From: Armatimonas rosea | GTDB lineage: Bacteria > Armatimonadota > Armatimonadia > Armatimonadales > Armatimonadaceae | Direction of reading: 5' to 3' | NCBI RefSeq assembly: GCF_014202505.1 | Contig: NZ_JACHGW010000003.1 | Location: 186,001 to 250,000, forward strand | Length of the DNA stretch: 64,000 bases | Part shown: one piece after another, positions 34,300-41,935 of the stretch | How the letters are laid out: each line of letters starts with the position of its first letter | How positions within the stretch are numbered: the stretch's first letter is position 1 | Translations under genes and position numbers: made by a program | The notes under the pieces: model-generated | Told to the model about the DNA's origin: nothing | Database searches by the model: none | Seen by the model: only the letters and a program-made list of their open reading frames with translations

Positions 34300-35051
34300 T
34301 TCATCCCTCCGTTCTGGGTGCTCATCCGCGCCAGCACCTCCGTGGCGTGAAGGCGCTCTCGTACCGGCTCGTCCTCGACCACGTTGCCGTCGCGGATACT
34401 CACGATTCGTTTGCAGTGCTGCCCGATATCCGGCTCGTGGGTCACCATCACCACGGTCTTGCCTTCGTCGTTGAGCTCCTGAAAGATCTGCATGATCTCC
34501 TCGCTCTGGAGGCTGGAGAGGTTCCCCGTGGGCTCATCGGCGAGGATCAAGCGCGGCTGGGAGGCGAGGGCACGGGCGATCGCCACACGCTGCTGCTGGC
34601 CGCCCGAGAGCTCGGTGGGTTTGTGATCCACCCGTGCACCCAGCCCCACCCGCTCCAGCGCCTCCAGGGCACGCTCCTCTCGGTCTTGGACATGGCCGTA
34701 GAGCAAGGGGAGCGCGACATTCTCCAGAGCCGTCATGCGGGGCAAGAGGTTGAAGCCCTGAAAGACAAAGCCGATCTTCTGGTTGCGGATCTGCGCCAGC
34801 TCGTACTCGTCCAGCTCCGCCACCTCGATCCCATCGAGCTGGTAGGAGCCGTCGGTGGGGACATCGAGACATCCGACGATGTGCATCAGGGTGGACTTGC
34901 CCGACCCCGATGGCCCCATGATCGCGACAAACTCACCGGGGCAGATATCGAGGTCGAGGCCATCGAGGGCGCGGACAATCTGCCCGCCCATCGGGTAGGT
35001 CTTCTGAATCCCGCGCATCCGTAGCATTGGGTTTTCGACTGCTGTGCTCAT
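34296..35051 (-). CDS. LolD/MacB-like ABC transporter ATPase
   Basis: A 251-residue ATPase. Walker A is GPSGSGKST, the Q-loop is in [12 protein letters not shown], the signature is LSGGQQQR, and Walker B is [11 protein letters not shown], followed by the switch His in MVTHEPD. The sequence belongs to the LolD/MacB class that energises FtsX-type permeases. It overlaps the adaptor gene by 4 nt (35048-35051) and the permease gene by 4 nt (34296-34299), so the three are translationally coupled. Confidence 0.95.
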   Translation of the reverse strand: MSTAVENPMLRMRGIQKTYPMGGQIVRALDGLDLDICPGEFVAIMGPSGSGKSTLMHIVGCLDVPTDGSYQLDGIEVAELDEYELAQIRNQKIGFVFQGFNLLPRMTALENVALPLLYGHVQDREERALEALERVGLGARVDHKPTELSGGQQQRVAIARALASQPRLILADEPTGNLSSLQSEEIMQIFQELNDEGKTVVMVTHEPDIGQHCKRIVSIRDGNVVEDEPVRERLHATEVLARMSTQNGGMK

Positions 35052-36832
35052 TGGGGTCGTCCTCCTCCCACGCCACCGCCGCTGGCTGGGCCAAAGGGGG
35101 AGCTCGCGCCGCCCACGGGTCCCCGGCTCTGGGAGAGCCCCGCCAGGACAATCGTGTCGCCGGGGCTGAGACCCTCGCGAATCTCTGTGTGGACACCATC
35201 GGTTGCGCCCGTGGTGACCTTGCGGGGCTCAGGGACACGCTTGCCCTCGTGATTGACCAGCACGGTGACACTCGCCCCGCGCTTGCTGGCCTTGATCGCC
35301 TCGGAGGGGACGAGCAGGACATTGGACTTGTGCCCGGTCTGGATCGTGACATTGGCGGTCATGTCCGGCTTGAGCTGGTGCCCGGTGTTCTCAAGGGCGA
35401 TATTGACATCGTAGGTGACCACGCCTTGCTGAATCGTGGAGCCGGAGGCGATCTTGGTGACACGGCCCTTGAAGACTTTTTTGGGGAACGCATCCACGGT
35501 CACCGATGCCTCTTGCCCTAGCTTGATCTTGCCGATATCGGTCTCGTCCACAAAGGCATCGACTTGAAGGCGGTTGAGGTCGGCCACGACAATCAGGGTT
35601 GGGGAGGACAGCCCGGCGGCGAGGGTCTCGCCCTGCTGCGCCGCAAGCTGAAGCACGGTCCCGGAGAGAGGGGAGCGGATAAAGGTTTTATCGACTTGCG
35701 CTTGGGCGTAGGCGACCTGCTCTTGGGCCACTCGCACTGCCTCACGCGCCTGCTGGACATCCTGCTGCTTGAGCGTATTTTGTGCGACATTGCCTTGCGC
35801 CGTTGTCAGGCTGGCCTTGGCGAGCTCCACCTGAGCACGGGCATCGTCGATCTCCGAGCGCTTGACCGTGTTTTGGTTGACCTCGGCCTGCGCCACGTCG
35901 AGAGCGGCCTGGGCGGACTCCACGCCCTGCTCTGCCTGGGTGACCGCGTCTCGGGCTGCCTGTGTGTCTGCGGCAACCTTCTGCCGTACCAGCTCGATAT
36001 TCTGCCGTGCCGTCTCCACCTGGGACTTGTTGACCGTCGCCTGCGCTTGGGCACTGTCCACCTCGCTGGTTGCGACAAAGCCTTTTGCCAGGAGGGCCTG
36101 CTCGCGCTTGAGGCTCTGTGCCGAGTTCTGGGCGTTGGCCTGCGCTTGGTTGAGCTGCTCTTGGGCGGTGGCGACCTGGAGATTGGCCCCTGCTTGTGCT
36201 TGCGCGAGGTTCGACTTCGCGGTGGAGAGCGCCGCTTGCGCGGTTGCGAGGACGGTTCTCGCGTGCTGGATATCAGCGGGGGTCTGGGTGGCCTGGAGCC
36301 TGTCAGCCGCCTGTGCGGAGGCCAGTTTTGCTTGGGCACTACGGAGCTGTGCCCGTGCTTGTGCCACACTGCTGCTGGTCTGAATCTGCCCCATCGCCAC
36401 CCCGCTGAGCTGCTGGGCGAGCTTGGTCTGTGCGGTCTCCAGGTTGTCCTTAGCCTGCCGGAGCTGCGCGACAACATCGGGCAGGTCGAGCTCCGCGATC
36501 ACCGAGCCCGCCTGCACCACGCTACCGACATCGGTGTAGAGGTGCTTGATGCGGCCTGTCACTTGCGAGCCGATCTTGACCTGCGAGCCGGTCTGGGAGG
36601 TGACACTGCCCGTGGCCGCGACTGTCTCCGTCAGCTCGCCCTGCGTGGCGAGGGCGGTCAGGAGCTTGGCAGTGGGATCGGCGGGGGAGTGGGTTTTGTT
36701 CCAGCCCCAGCTTCCAATGCCAAGGAAAAGGAGAGTGACTGCCAGCCCCGGGACGAGGCGGGATTTGCGCCGTGCTCGACGTACCATCGGAGGGGGTGTG
36801 GTGCCTGTGAGCTTAGTTGCGATTGCTGTCAT
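35048..36832 (-). CDS. MacA/HlyD-type periplasmic adaptor with very long coiled coil
   Basis: A 594-residue adaptor. A signal anchor lies near residues 26-44 (LVPGLAVTLLFLGIGSWGW). The split lipoyl domain begins at TGSVTSQTGSQVKIGSQVTG. Between the halves comes an unusually long Ala/Gln-rich helical hairpin (roughly residues 115-405), about twice the MacA length. The second lipoyl half is FIRSPLSGTVLQLAAQQGE. Beta-barrel and membrane-proximal domains follow, ending with a Gly-rich tail. A long hairpin allows it to reach a distant outer-membrane channel; no TolC gene is seen nearby. It is first in the operon. Confidence 0.93.
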   Translation of the reverse strand: MTAIATKLTGTTPPPMVRRARRKSRLVPGLAVTLLFLGIGSWGWNKTHSPADPTAKLLTALATQGELTETVAATGSVTSQTGSQVKIGSQVTGRIKHLYTDVGSVVQAGSVIAELDLPDVVAQLRQAKDNLETAQTKLAQQLSGVAMGQIQTSSSVAQARAQLRSAQAKLASAQAADRLQATQTPADIQHARTVLATAQAALSTAKSNLAQAQAGANLQVATAQEQLNQAQANAQNSAQSLKREQALLAKGFVATSEVDSAQAQATVNKSQVETARQNIELVRQKVAADTQAARDAVTQAEQGVESAQAALDVAQAEVNQNTVKRSEIDDARAQVELAKASLTTAQGNVAQNTLKQQDVQQAREAVRVAQEQVAYAQAQVDKTFIRSPLSGTVLQLAAQQGETLAAGLSSPTLIVVADLNRLQVDAFVDETDIGKIKLGQEASVTVDAFPKKVFKGRVTKIASGSTIQQGVVTYDVNIALENTGHQLKPDMTANVTIQTGHKSNVLLVPSEAIKASKRGASVTVLVNHEGKRVPEPRKVTTGATDGVHTEIREGLSPGDTIVLAGLSQSRGPVGGASSPFGPASGGGVGGGRPQ

Positions 36833-36994
36833 GGAAGTACCTCAGTGACTTTCGTATAGGAGCTACTGCGAGTGGCTGTGCGTCGTCGTTCCGAAATGCC
36901 TGACAATCTGTCGCGTGGCATACCCACAAAAAACAGCGCCCTTCTCCGTGCGAAAGGCGCTGTGGGAGCGTGCTCGGTGGGGTGGGTGCGATCG
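36833..36994. promoter_or_regulatory. Intergenic region with terminator and inverted repeat
   Basis: This spacer lies between the NHL lipoprotein gene and the exporter operon, both on the minus strand. A hairpin (36933-36940 with 36955-36962) with a T-run on the minus strand at 36932-36927 ends the lipoprotein transcript. Upstream of the adaptor gene, ATGCC (36896-36900) and GGCAT (36917-36921) flank GACA-ATC-TGTC, a nested inverted repeat that could be an operator. Confidence 0.6.
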
Positions 36995-37816
36995 CTATCG
37001 GAGCGCGAGCCCTGTCGGGGTGGCAAGGCCGCTCACAAAGACCGTACTCGTGCCATCGGGAGCCACTTTGGAGATCGTGTTGTTGCCGATATTGGCGATA
37101 TAGAGGTTACCGGTGCTATCAAAGACCATGCTCGCGGGGAGATTGAGCTTGCCCACGAAGAAGCTGACCGCCCCCGCCGATGAGACCTTGTAGACACTAT
37201 TGCCCGAGCCACTCGACACATAGAGTATCCCCGCCGCATCGAAGACCAGGCCGTTGGGATCGCTGATACCGCTCACAAAGCGTGTCAGGGTGCCGTCGGC
37301 CCCTACTTTTAGTATCTGACTGAGGCCGTTCTCCGCGACATAGAGCACACCGTTCTTATCGAAGGCCAGCCCGGTTGGGAGGGAGAGTCCCGAGACAAAG
37401 ACCGTGCTGGTGCCATCGGATGCGATCTTGAGGATGGTGCCATCGGCCGCGCTGGTGACATAGAGCGTCCCCGTGCTATCGAAGACCTCGGCGCTGGGGT
37501 TGTTGACCTTGGTGGCAAAGCTGGTGACGGTGCCGGTGCTGTCGATTTTCTGGATGGTGGCGGCGGTCTTGTTGGCGACGTAGAGTACCCCCGCACTATC
37601 GAAGGCGAGTGCCACCGGCCCGCTGAGGCCCGAGGCAAGCTTGTCCTGCACGCCAAAGAGTGTCTCTCGTGCGACGGTGTTGTCGCCGTAGTTGGCGATA
37701 TAGAGCCGTGTCTGGGTATCGCTGACGGGGACACTCGTCCCTTTCAGGCTCCCCCCACACCCGGCGAGAGCTCCCGTCGTAAGCCCGATCAGAGCAAAGA
37801 GCCAGCCAGATTTCAT
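36995..37816 (-). CDS. NHL-repeat (SMP-30-like) beta-propeller lipoprotein
   Basis: A 273-residue protein with a lipobox signal peptide (MKSGWLFALIGLTTGALAGC). The body has repeats of about 40 residues, each with GVLYVANKT and STGTVTSFATK-like strands (for example LAFDKNGVLYVAENGL and DGTSTVFVSG). These repeats are NHL-type propeller blades, similar to SMP-30/Vgb. Such proteins bind ligands or partner proteins outside the cell membrane. Upstream (110 nt) is the 22-bp inverted-repeat site also found at the two-component operon. A clear minus-strand terminator follows it. Confidence 0.82.
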   Translation of the reverse strand: MKSGWLFALIGLTTGALAGCGGSLKGTSVPVSDTQTRLYIANYGDNTVARETLFGVQDKLASGLSGPVALAFDSAGVLYVANKTAATIQKIDSTGTVTSFATKVNNPSAEVFDSTGTLYVTSAADGTILKIASDGTSTVFVSGLSLPTGLAFDKNGVLYVAENGLSQILKVGADGTLTRFVSGISDPNGLVFDAAGILYVSSGSGNSVYKVSSAGAVSFFVGKLNLPASMVFDSTGNLYIANIGNNTISKVAPDGTSTVFVSGLATPTGLALR

Positions 37817-37925
37817 CGTCGGGCTCCTTGCGAAGTGGTATTCGTGGTCTTCATAGAAATTAGCCTTTGGTATTTGTGTGCTTGTAATGGCGAGCCTGAC
37901 TGCACTTTGGTTCCTTCATGCTTCA

Positions 37926-37947
37926 CAATATGCCGGACGGCAGAGGC
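37926..37947 (+). promoter_or_regulatory. 22-bp operator-like site, copy 2
   Basis: CAATATGCCG-GA-CGGCAGAGGC, identical at 20 of 22 positions to 29253-29274 and in the same orientation. It lies 110 bp upstream of the NHL lipoprotein gene. Confidence 0.6.
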
Positions 37948-37964
37948 GATTATTCCGTAAAGGC

Positions 37965-38002
37965 AAAAAAAGAGAGACTAAGGCCTTAGGCCTCAGTCTC
38001 TC
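37965..38002 (-). terminator. Terminator of the small basic-protein gene
   Basis: A 14-bp stem with one mismatch (37972-37985 with 37989-38002), followed on the minus strand by seven T residues (37971-37965), ends the gene at 38022. Confidence 0.88.
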
Positions 38003-38021
38003 ATGGCTTTATCGTTTCTAT

Positions 38022-38228
38022 CTAGAGGTGTTTGCCCAGATCGAAGGCATTGTGAACCGCATGTTCGACCTTCTTCAGGGATAGGTCACTCCCGATGCGC
38101 TTTAACGAGAGCCCATGATTAAGCTTAACAGAGCCCAGCTTCAAGCCCATTGCATGGGACTGTGTTCCCAGAGCACAGGGAGCGACAACGAGGGCAGCGA
38201 GTGCCAGGTTAACGATTCGAGTTTTCAT
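38022..38228 (-). CDS. Small secreted protein
   Basis: A 68-residue protein from ATG 38228 (MKTRIVNLALAALVVAPCALG). It has a clear signal peptide cleaved around SHA, then a short Leu/Lys/His-rich peptide with amphipathic pattern (KLGSVKLNHGLSLKRIG, SLKKVEHAVHNAFDLGK). Good T-run terminator and GGAAAA purine stretch before the start. The frame opens 14 codons earlier. No function known. It lies in tandem with another small basic secreted protein, which may be related in role. Confidence 0.6.
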   Translation of the reverse strand: MKTRIVNLALAALVVAPCALGTQSHAMGLKLGSVKLNHGLSLKRIGSDLSLKKVEHAVHNAFDLGKHL

Positions 38229-38279
38229 TTTATTTTCCTTGTCTGTGGCGTTGCGAGGTGTGATCTCCATTGTCGAGGT

Positions 38280-38603
38280 TTACTTCTTAATGCCGAGAAT
38301 CTTGCCCGTTGCTTTCTCTAGCTTGCGAGAATCCTTGGAGATTGCCTTGCCGACGGATCTTGCATCCTTGGAAGCCGTTTTTTCAACACTCTTAGCATCC
38401 TTTGCTGTCGTCTTTCCCGCGATACGAGCATCCTTGCCAGCTGTGGCTTCTGTTTTTCGTGCACTTGACTTTACTGTCGTAATCGCTTTCTTTGTGCCGA
38501 TATTCTTCGTGTCGACTTTTGGGCTTTGTGCATTTGCACTCGCTCCAATGATACAGAATAGAGACAGGCCAGCGATAATGGTTCGTAAGGTGTTTGTTTT
38601 CAT
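38280..38603 (-). CDS. Small secreted protein with 11-residue Lys/Asp repeats
   Basis: A 107-residue protein with signal peptide (MKTNTLRTIIAGLSLFCIIG, cleavage near ANA). The mature part is highly basic and made of four consecutive 11-residue units of the form xxxKDA(R/K)xxxK (TAGKDARIAGK, TTAKDAKSVEK, TASKDARSVGK, AISKDSRKLEK, residues 53-97). Eleven-residue periodicity resembles amphipathic helices of group 3 LEA proteins, which protect against desiccation, but the sequence match is only in periodicity. A role in binding envelope polymers or DNA is equally possible. Its terminator is not obvious; the next gene starts 51 nt on. Confidence 0.62.
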   Translation of the reverse strand: MKTNTLRTIIAGLSLFCIIGASANAQSPKVDTKNIGTKKAITTVKSSARKTEATAGKDARIAGKTTAKDAKSVEKTASKDARSVGKAISKDSRKLEKATGKILGIKK

Positions 38604-38803
38604 GATTTTTGTTTGTTCTTTCTTGTTTTTGCGCTTTCTTGAGCGCTTCTGGAGGTAAATGCGTCGTTTAAAATAGAAACGTTCCCACGCCTGTCAATTT
38701 TTTTTACAGGAGTCTTTGAGATCGATGTGCCGAGGCAGCCGTTTTTTGTCAGTGGTTACCTTGCTACTGCGGGACGAAGATGTTAAAATTTCGTCGCTTT
38801 AAT

Positions 38804-39586
38804 ATGAACCATTTGCAAATACAAGCACCCGTGGCCCCGAACAAGCTCTCGGGAAAGGATGCTCTCAAGGAGCTCCAGCAAGAGCGGGATCGCTACTGGC
38901 AAAATGCCCGTCAAGAGGTCTACCGGGGAGCGCGTGAGATCTTTGCGCAGCACGAGGATGAGAAAGAGCGGGGGCTCGCCTTCTCGAAACTAATCCGGGG
39001 AAACCCGCGCCGGCGTGAGCTCGCGCTCACCTTCGACGATGGCCCACACCCTGCCTACACACCGGAGATTCTTGCAATCCTGGGCCGCTACCGAGTTCCT
39101 GCGGCGTTCTTCGTGGTCGGAGAGATGGCAGAGAAAGCGCCAGAGCTGGTACGGGCGGAGTCTGCTCAGGGACATGTGGTCGCCAACCATACCTACCATC
39201 ACGTGAGCCTCATCAAGATCCCCGCAGAGTATGTCGCCGACGAGATCAAGGCCTGTGGGAAGGTGATCCAGACGATCTTAGGAAAGCCCCCGACCTGGTT
39301 CCGTCCACCGGGAGGGGAGTACAACCGCGAGGTGGCACAGATCAGCCAAGCCCTGGGATACACCATGGCGCTCTGGACAGCCGACCCCGGCGACTACAAC
39401 CGTCCCGGTAAAGACGTCATCCTGCAAAAGACCCTGCAAAAGACCCAGCCCGGAGGAATCCTCCTGCTCCATGATGGGGTGGACCAGACAATTGCGTGCC
39501 TCCCTCAAATGCTAGAGACGCTCCAGAAACAAGGCTATCGCTTTGTCTCGCTGGATGACCTCAAGAAAAAACAGGGAGCAAAATAA
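38804..39586 (+). CDS. Polysaccharide deacetylase (NodB domain)
   Basis: A protein of 260 residues from ATG 38804 with a NodB homology domain. Motif 1 is LALTFDDGPHPAYTPEIL (Asp pair). Motif 2 is VANHTYHHVS (metal-binding His residues), motif 3 is WFRPPGGEYN, motif 4 is TADPGDY and motif 5 is LLLHDG. It deacetylates N-acetylglucosamine polymers such as peptidoglycan or chitin with a divalent metal. No signal peptide is seen, so it may be cytosolic or exported another way. A TAAAAT box (38784-38789) lies 14 nt before the ATG, and there is no Shine-Dalgarno; the frame opens at 38780, which lies upstream of that box's start site. Confidence 0.88.
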   Translation: MNHLQIQAPVAPNKLSGKDALKELQQERDRYWQNARQEVYRGAREIFAQHEDEKERGLAFSKLIRGNPRRRELALTFDDGPHPAYTPEILAILGRYRVPAAFFVVGEMAEKAPELVRAESAQGHVVANHTYHHVSLIKIPAEYVADEIKACGKVIQTILGKPPTWFRPPGGEYNREVAQISQALGYTMALWTADPGDYNRPGKDVILQKTLQKTQPGGILLLHDGVDQTIACLPQMLETLQKQGYRFVSLDDLKKKQGAK

Positions 39587-39596
39587 TGGGCGATAA

Positions 39597-39612
39597 TTCC
39601 CAAAAATGGGAA
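39597..39612 (+). promoter_or_regulatory. Perfect palindrome upstream of ECF sigma gene
   Basis: TTCCCA-AAAA-TGGGAA is a perfect 6-4-6 inverted repeat 31 nt before the sigma factor start. It could be an operator for autoregulation. Confidence 0.4.
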
Positions 39613-39643
39613 CGATCTGGGGGACTTATCTCGCAGTGGAGAT

Positions 39644-40243
39644 ATGAAAAACTTCGTGGCGAGCTGGCCCAGCGTGGGCATAAGTAAGAGTATGTGGCTT
39701 CGCCGTAGCTCAACGACTGCACAAAAACATGCCGAGTTTGAGGCGCTTGTCGCCCAGGACTGGGAGCGCTTCTGGCGCTTTGCCTACCGCCTGACCGGCG
39801 ACCGCGATCTCGCTGAGGATCTGCTCTCGGAGACGATGATCGATGCCTTTGTTGCCTTTGATCGCTACCGTGGGGAGAAGTTCGCAAGCTGGTTCTTTAA
39901 GATGCTCTCCACCAATCGGATCGACATGGCGCGCAAAGCCAACCGCCGTCCGGCCGAGAGCCTCGACACGGTCTTCTCCGAGACGGAGGGGCGCGATATC
40001 CCAGACTCTCGCGAGAGTCCTGAGAAGGTCTTGATGGACCCGCTCTACTCGGAGCCTGTCCAGAAGGCACTGGACTCCCTGCCCCTGGAGAACCGGGTTG
40101 CTGTCTTGCTCGCCGATGTGGAGGGCTACGACTATACCGAGATCGCCCGTATGCTCAGTATCCCCATCGGTACTGTGCGCTCGCGAATCTCACGAGGCCG
40201 TGAGAAGCTGCGCCAGGCACTGAGCGCAGAGCTGCACCGATAG
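39644..40243 (+). CDS. ECF-type RNA polymerase sigma factor
   Basis: An approximately 200-residue protein with sigma-70 region 2 (WRFAYRLTGDRDLAEDLLSE, ASWFFKMLSTNRIDMAR) and region 4 (SLPLENRVAVLLADVEGYDY, GTVRSRISRGREKLRQAL). Extracytoplasmic-function sigma factors direct transcription of stress or envelope genes and are held by an anti-sigma factor, usually encoded next to them. The next gene, 16 nt on, encodes a small membrane protein that fits such a role. The N-terminus might start at ATG 39692 (MWLRRSSTTA) instead. Confidence 0.9.
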   Translation: MKNFVASWPSVGISKSMWLRRSSTTAQKHAEFEALVAQDWERFWRFAYRLTGDRDLAEDLLSETMIDAFVAFDRYRGEKFASWFFKMLSTNRIDMARKANRRPAESLDTVFSETEGRDIPDSRESPEKVLMDPLYSEPVQKALDSLPLENRVAVLLADVEGYDYTEIARMLSIPIGTVRSRISRGREKLRQALSAELHR

Positions 40244-40259
40244 AAACTGGAGACACACT

Positions 40260-40589
40260 GTGAAAGACGATGCTATACGGGCGATGCTCACCGAGGCATC
40301 CTTCCCTGAGCCCATCGGCGGAAGTGCCGCCGCACGTGAGCGGCTGATGGGCACTCTGCGCCACCACTATCCCCCCGAGAAGAGCTACGCCACGGGCCAG
40401 CGCTCGCTCTGGCGACCGCTGGGGGCGACGGCACTGGCTATGATGATGGCAGTGGGGATTTTCCTCGCGTGGCCTGAGCGGGAGGCTGAGGCGGAACCTC
40501 TTCCCTCTGAGGCGCAGATGCAGCAGCTCTACGACCAGCACGAGCTCACCCACGCCGCCTACTTCCTCGAGAAATCCCCGAGCTCCTAA
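40260..40589 (+). CDS. Small single-pass membrane protein, probable anti-sigma factor
   Basis: A 109-residue protein starting at GTG 40260. An N-terminal cytoplasmic part (KDDAIRAMLTEASFPEPIG) precedes one transmembrane helix (ALAMMMAVGIFLAWP) and a short periplasmic tail (PEREAEAEPLPSEAQMQQL). It is a paralogue of the protein encoded at 41058-41414, which has the same helix-flanking sequence and tail. Its position just behind an ECF sigma gene, and its topology, fit an anti-sigma factor, although the classic zinc-binding HxxxCxxC is absent. The function is inferred from context only. Confidence 0.68.
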   Translation: MKDDAIRAMLTEASFPEPIGGSAAARERLMGTLRHHYPPEKSYATGQRSLWRPLGATALAMMMAVGIFLAWPEREAEAEPLPSEAQMQQLYDQHELTHAAYFLEKSPSS

Positions 40590-40611
40590 AAAAGGCTCAA
40601 CTCTTGGTGGC

Positions 40612-41061
40612 TTAGTTGAGCTGTTTGGCAATCTCTACCAGCTCGAGCCCAGTGAGACGCCCCACAACCATCCTGCGCTGGGTCTGAGATTTAAAGGCGA
40701 TAGCATTTCGCTCTGAGTGACGGGAGTCCTGGTGCAGGAACGCGCTGGTACCCTGCCCGAGGACAGTAGGCTTCCAGCCTGTTTGTGGCTTGAGCGGGCG
40801 ATTGTTTTTCGTCTCAGTCACAAAGAGCGAGAAGGTGCGCTGCTGGTTGGCATAGAGGAAGTGGGCGTGCTCGCCAGGGACATGGCGCACGAGTCGCCAG
40901 GCTCCGACACGCTCCGGAAGGCCGAGCTTCGCTGCGATAGAAATCGCGTGTGTTCCGCGCTTTGTCGCAGGCGGGGCCTTTGTCGCTGTCTGTGCGGCTA
41001 CGGGCAAGCTACCCGCGGCACCAAGGCTAAGACAGAGGGCAGCTCCCCAAGAAGCTCTCAT
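40612..41061 (-). CDS. Secreted protein of unknown function, RseB-like C-terminal flavour
   Basis: A 149-residue protein with signal peptide (ALCLSLGAAGSLPVAAQ). The core, GAWRLVRHVPGEHAHFLYAN, then RTFSLFVTETKN and AFKSQTQRRMVVGRLTG, resembles the ligand-binding C-terminal part of RseB-like proteins and the DUF4367-like domain, which bind sigma-regulating signals in the periplasm. It overlaps the start region of the paralogous membrane protein gene by 4 nt (41058-41061), so the two form an operon. A function as periplasmic regulator of the anti-sigma-like protein is plausible but unproved. Confidence 0.55.
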   Translation of the reverse strand: MRASWGAALCLSLGAAGSLPVAAQTATKAPPATKRGTHAISIAAKLGLPERVGAWRLVRHVPGEHAHFLYANQQRTFSLFVTETKNNRPLKPQTGWKPTVLGQGTSAFLHQDSRHSERNAIAFKSQTQRRMVVGRLTGLELVEIAKQLN

Positions 41062-41414
41062 CGCTGCGCCTCGGACTGTTGCTGGTGGGCTACATGGTGG
41101 GTCTCATGCTGGTCGTAGAACTGCTGCATCTGCGCCTCCGAAGGGAGCGGGTCGGCCTCCGCCTCTCTCTCCGGCCACATGAGAAAGACCACGAGGGAGA
41201 GGCCCGCTAAGAGAGCACCACCGATAAAAGACCGGCGGAAAGGCGAGGAGCGCTGAGCAGGCACGGTCTCGGGAGGGAACTGGTGACGCACACGGCTCAT
41301 CACGCGCTCGCGAGCGGCCTCCGGCCCCCCGATAGGATCGGGTACCGAGGCACTACGTAGCACCTGCCTTAAGTCTGCATTATCTCGTGAGTCGCTAGTA
41401 TCTTCTGTGTTCAT
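41058..41414 (-). CDS. Single-pass membrane protein, paralogue of the anti-sigma-like protein at 40260
   Basis: A protein of 118 residues from ATG 41414 (MNTEDTSDSRDNADL). Its cytoplasmic part, SVPDPIGGPEAARERVMSRV, matches SFPEPIGGSAAARERLMGTL of the paralogue. One transmembrane helix (IGGALLAGLSLVVFLMWP) and the tail PEREAEADPLPSEAQMQQ follow. The frame opens earlier, but that part overlaps AT-rich DNA without similarity. It may be an anti-sigma factor for another sigma factor or act with the first. It is encoded convergently to the first pair. Confidence 0.65.
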   Translation of the reverse strand: MNTEDTSDSRDNADLRQVLRSASVPDPIGGPEAARERVMSRVRHQFPPETVPAQRSSPFRRSFIGGALLAGLSLVVFLMWPEREAEADPLPSEAQMQQFYDQHETHHVAHQQQSEAQR

Positions 41415-41935
41415 AATCGTCAAACTCTCAGCCCTCTCCCTGTGAAGGAGCGGCGATTGGTTCTTTGTTATACCTGCACAGGGCACCCTCGTGAAACCAA
41501 CCCAGTACGTATGCGACACGTGCATCGTCAAAAGTTCCGACCAAGCGTCACTCTTTCAAGGAAGACGCTCTCGCCCAGCGAGGCAGCTCGTAAAAATTTC
41601 CTACGATTGCCCCGAAAGGGGAACCAAAAAAACGTGATTGTCGCATTTTCTAAAAAAATGGCTTTGGCGTAAAAATGAGAGTGTTGCACTGTTGCGAATG
41701 GGTTATGCGCAACAGTTTTTTATTTTTTGTGTTGTGTTCGTAGTTTTTTTATTTAAGATTGTTTTGTGTTTTGGAACTAATGGATTTTATCATGCGAATT
41801 AATGATCGGTGTTGTGATTTGCGAATTGTATTCTGTTAAGTCTGGTACTTGGTTTTTATCACCAGGTATTGGCAAGATAAATGATACTGCGCTCCTCATG
41901 ACCGATCTGCACGATGGATAAAAGGAAAAATGGTA
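41415..41935. other. AT-rich intergenic region with terminator-like hairpin
   Basis: Some 520 bases without an ORF of quality; the GC is far below that of neighbours, with many T-tracts. At 41691-41713, GTTGCG and CGCAAC form a hairpin followed by T6 (41716-41721) and another T-run, like a terminator for an unrecognised small transcript or a leader attenuator of the carbonic anhydrase gene. No homologous RNA family was recognised. Confidence 0.4.

Noticed and set aside
32986-34350. 454-codon open frame on the plus strand
   Set aside because: It covers the ABC permease gene in antisense and shows His/Asp/Arg-rich composition without domains.
35564-36859. 431-codon open frame on the plus strand
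   Set aside because: It is antisense to the MacA-like adaptor; its Leu/Arg/Gly/Cys-rich composition is that of a shadow frame.
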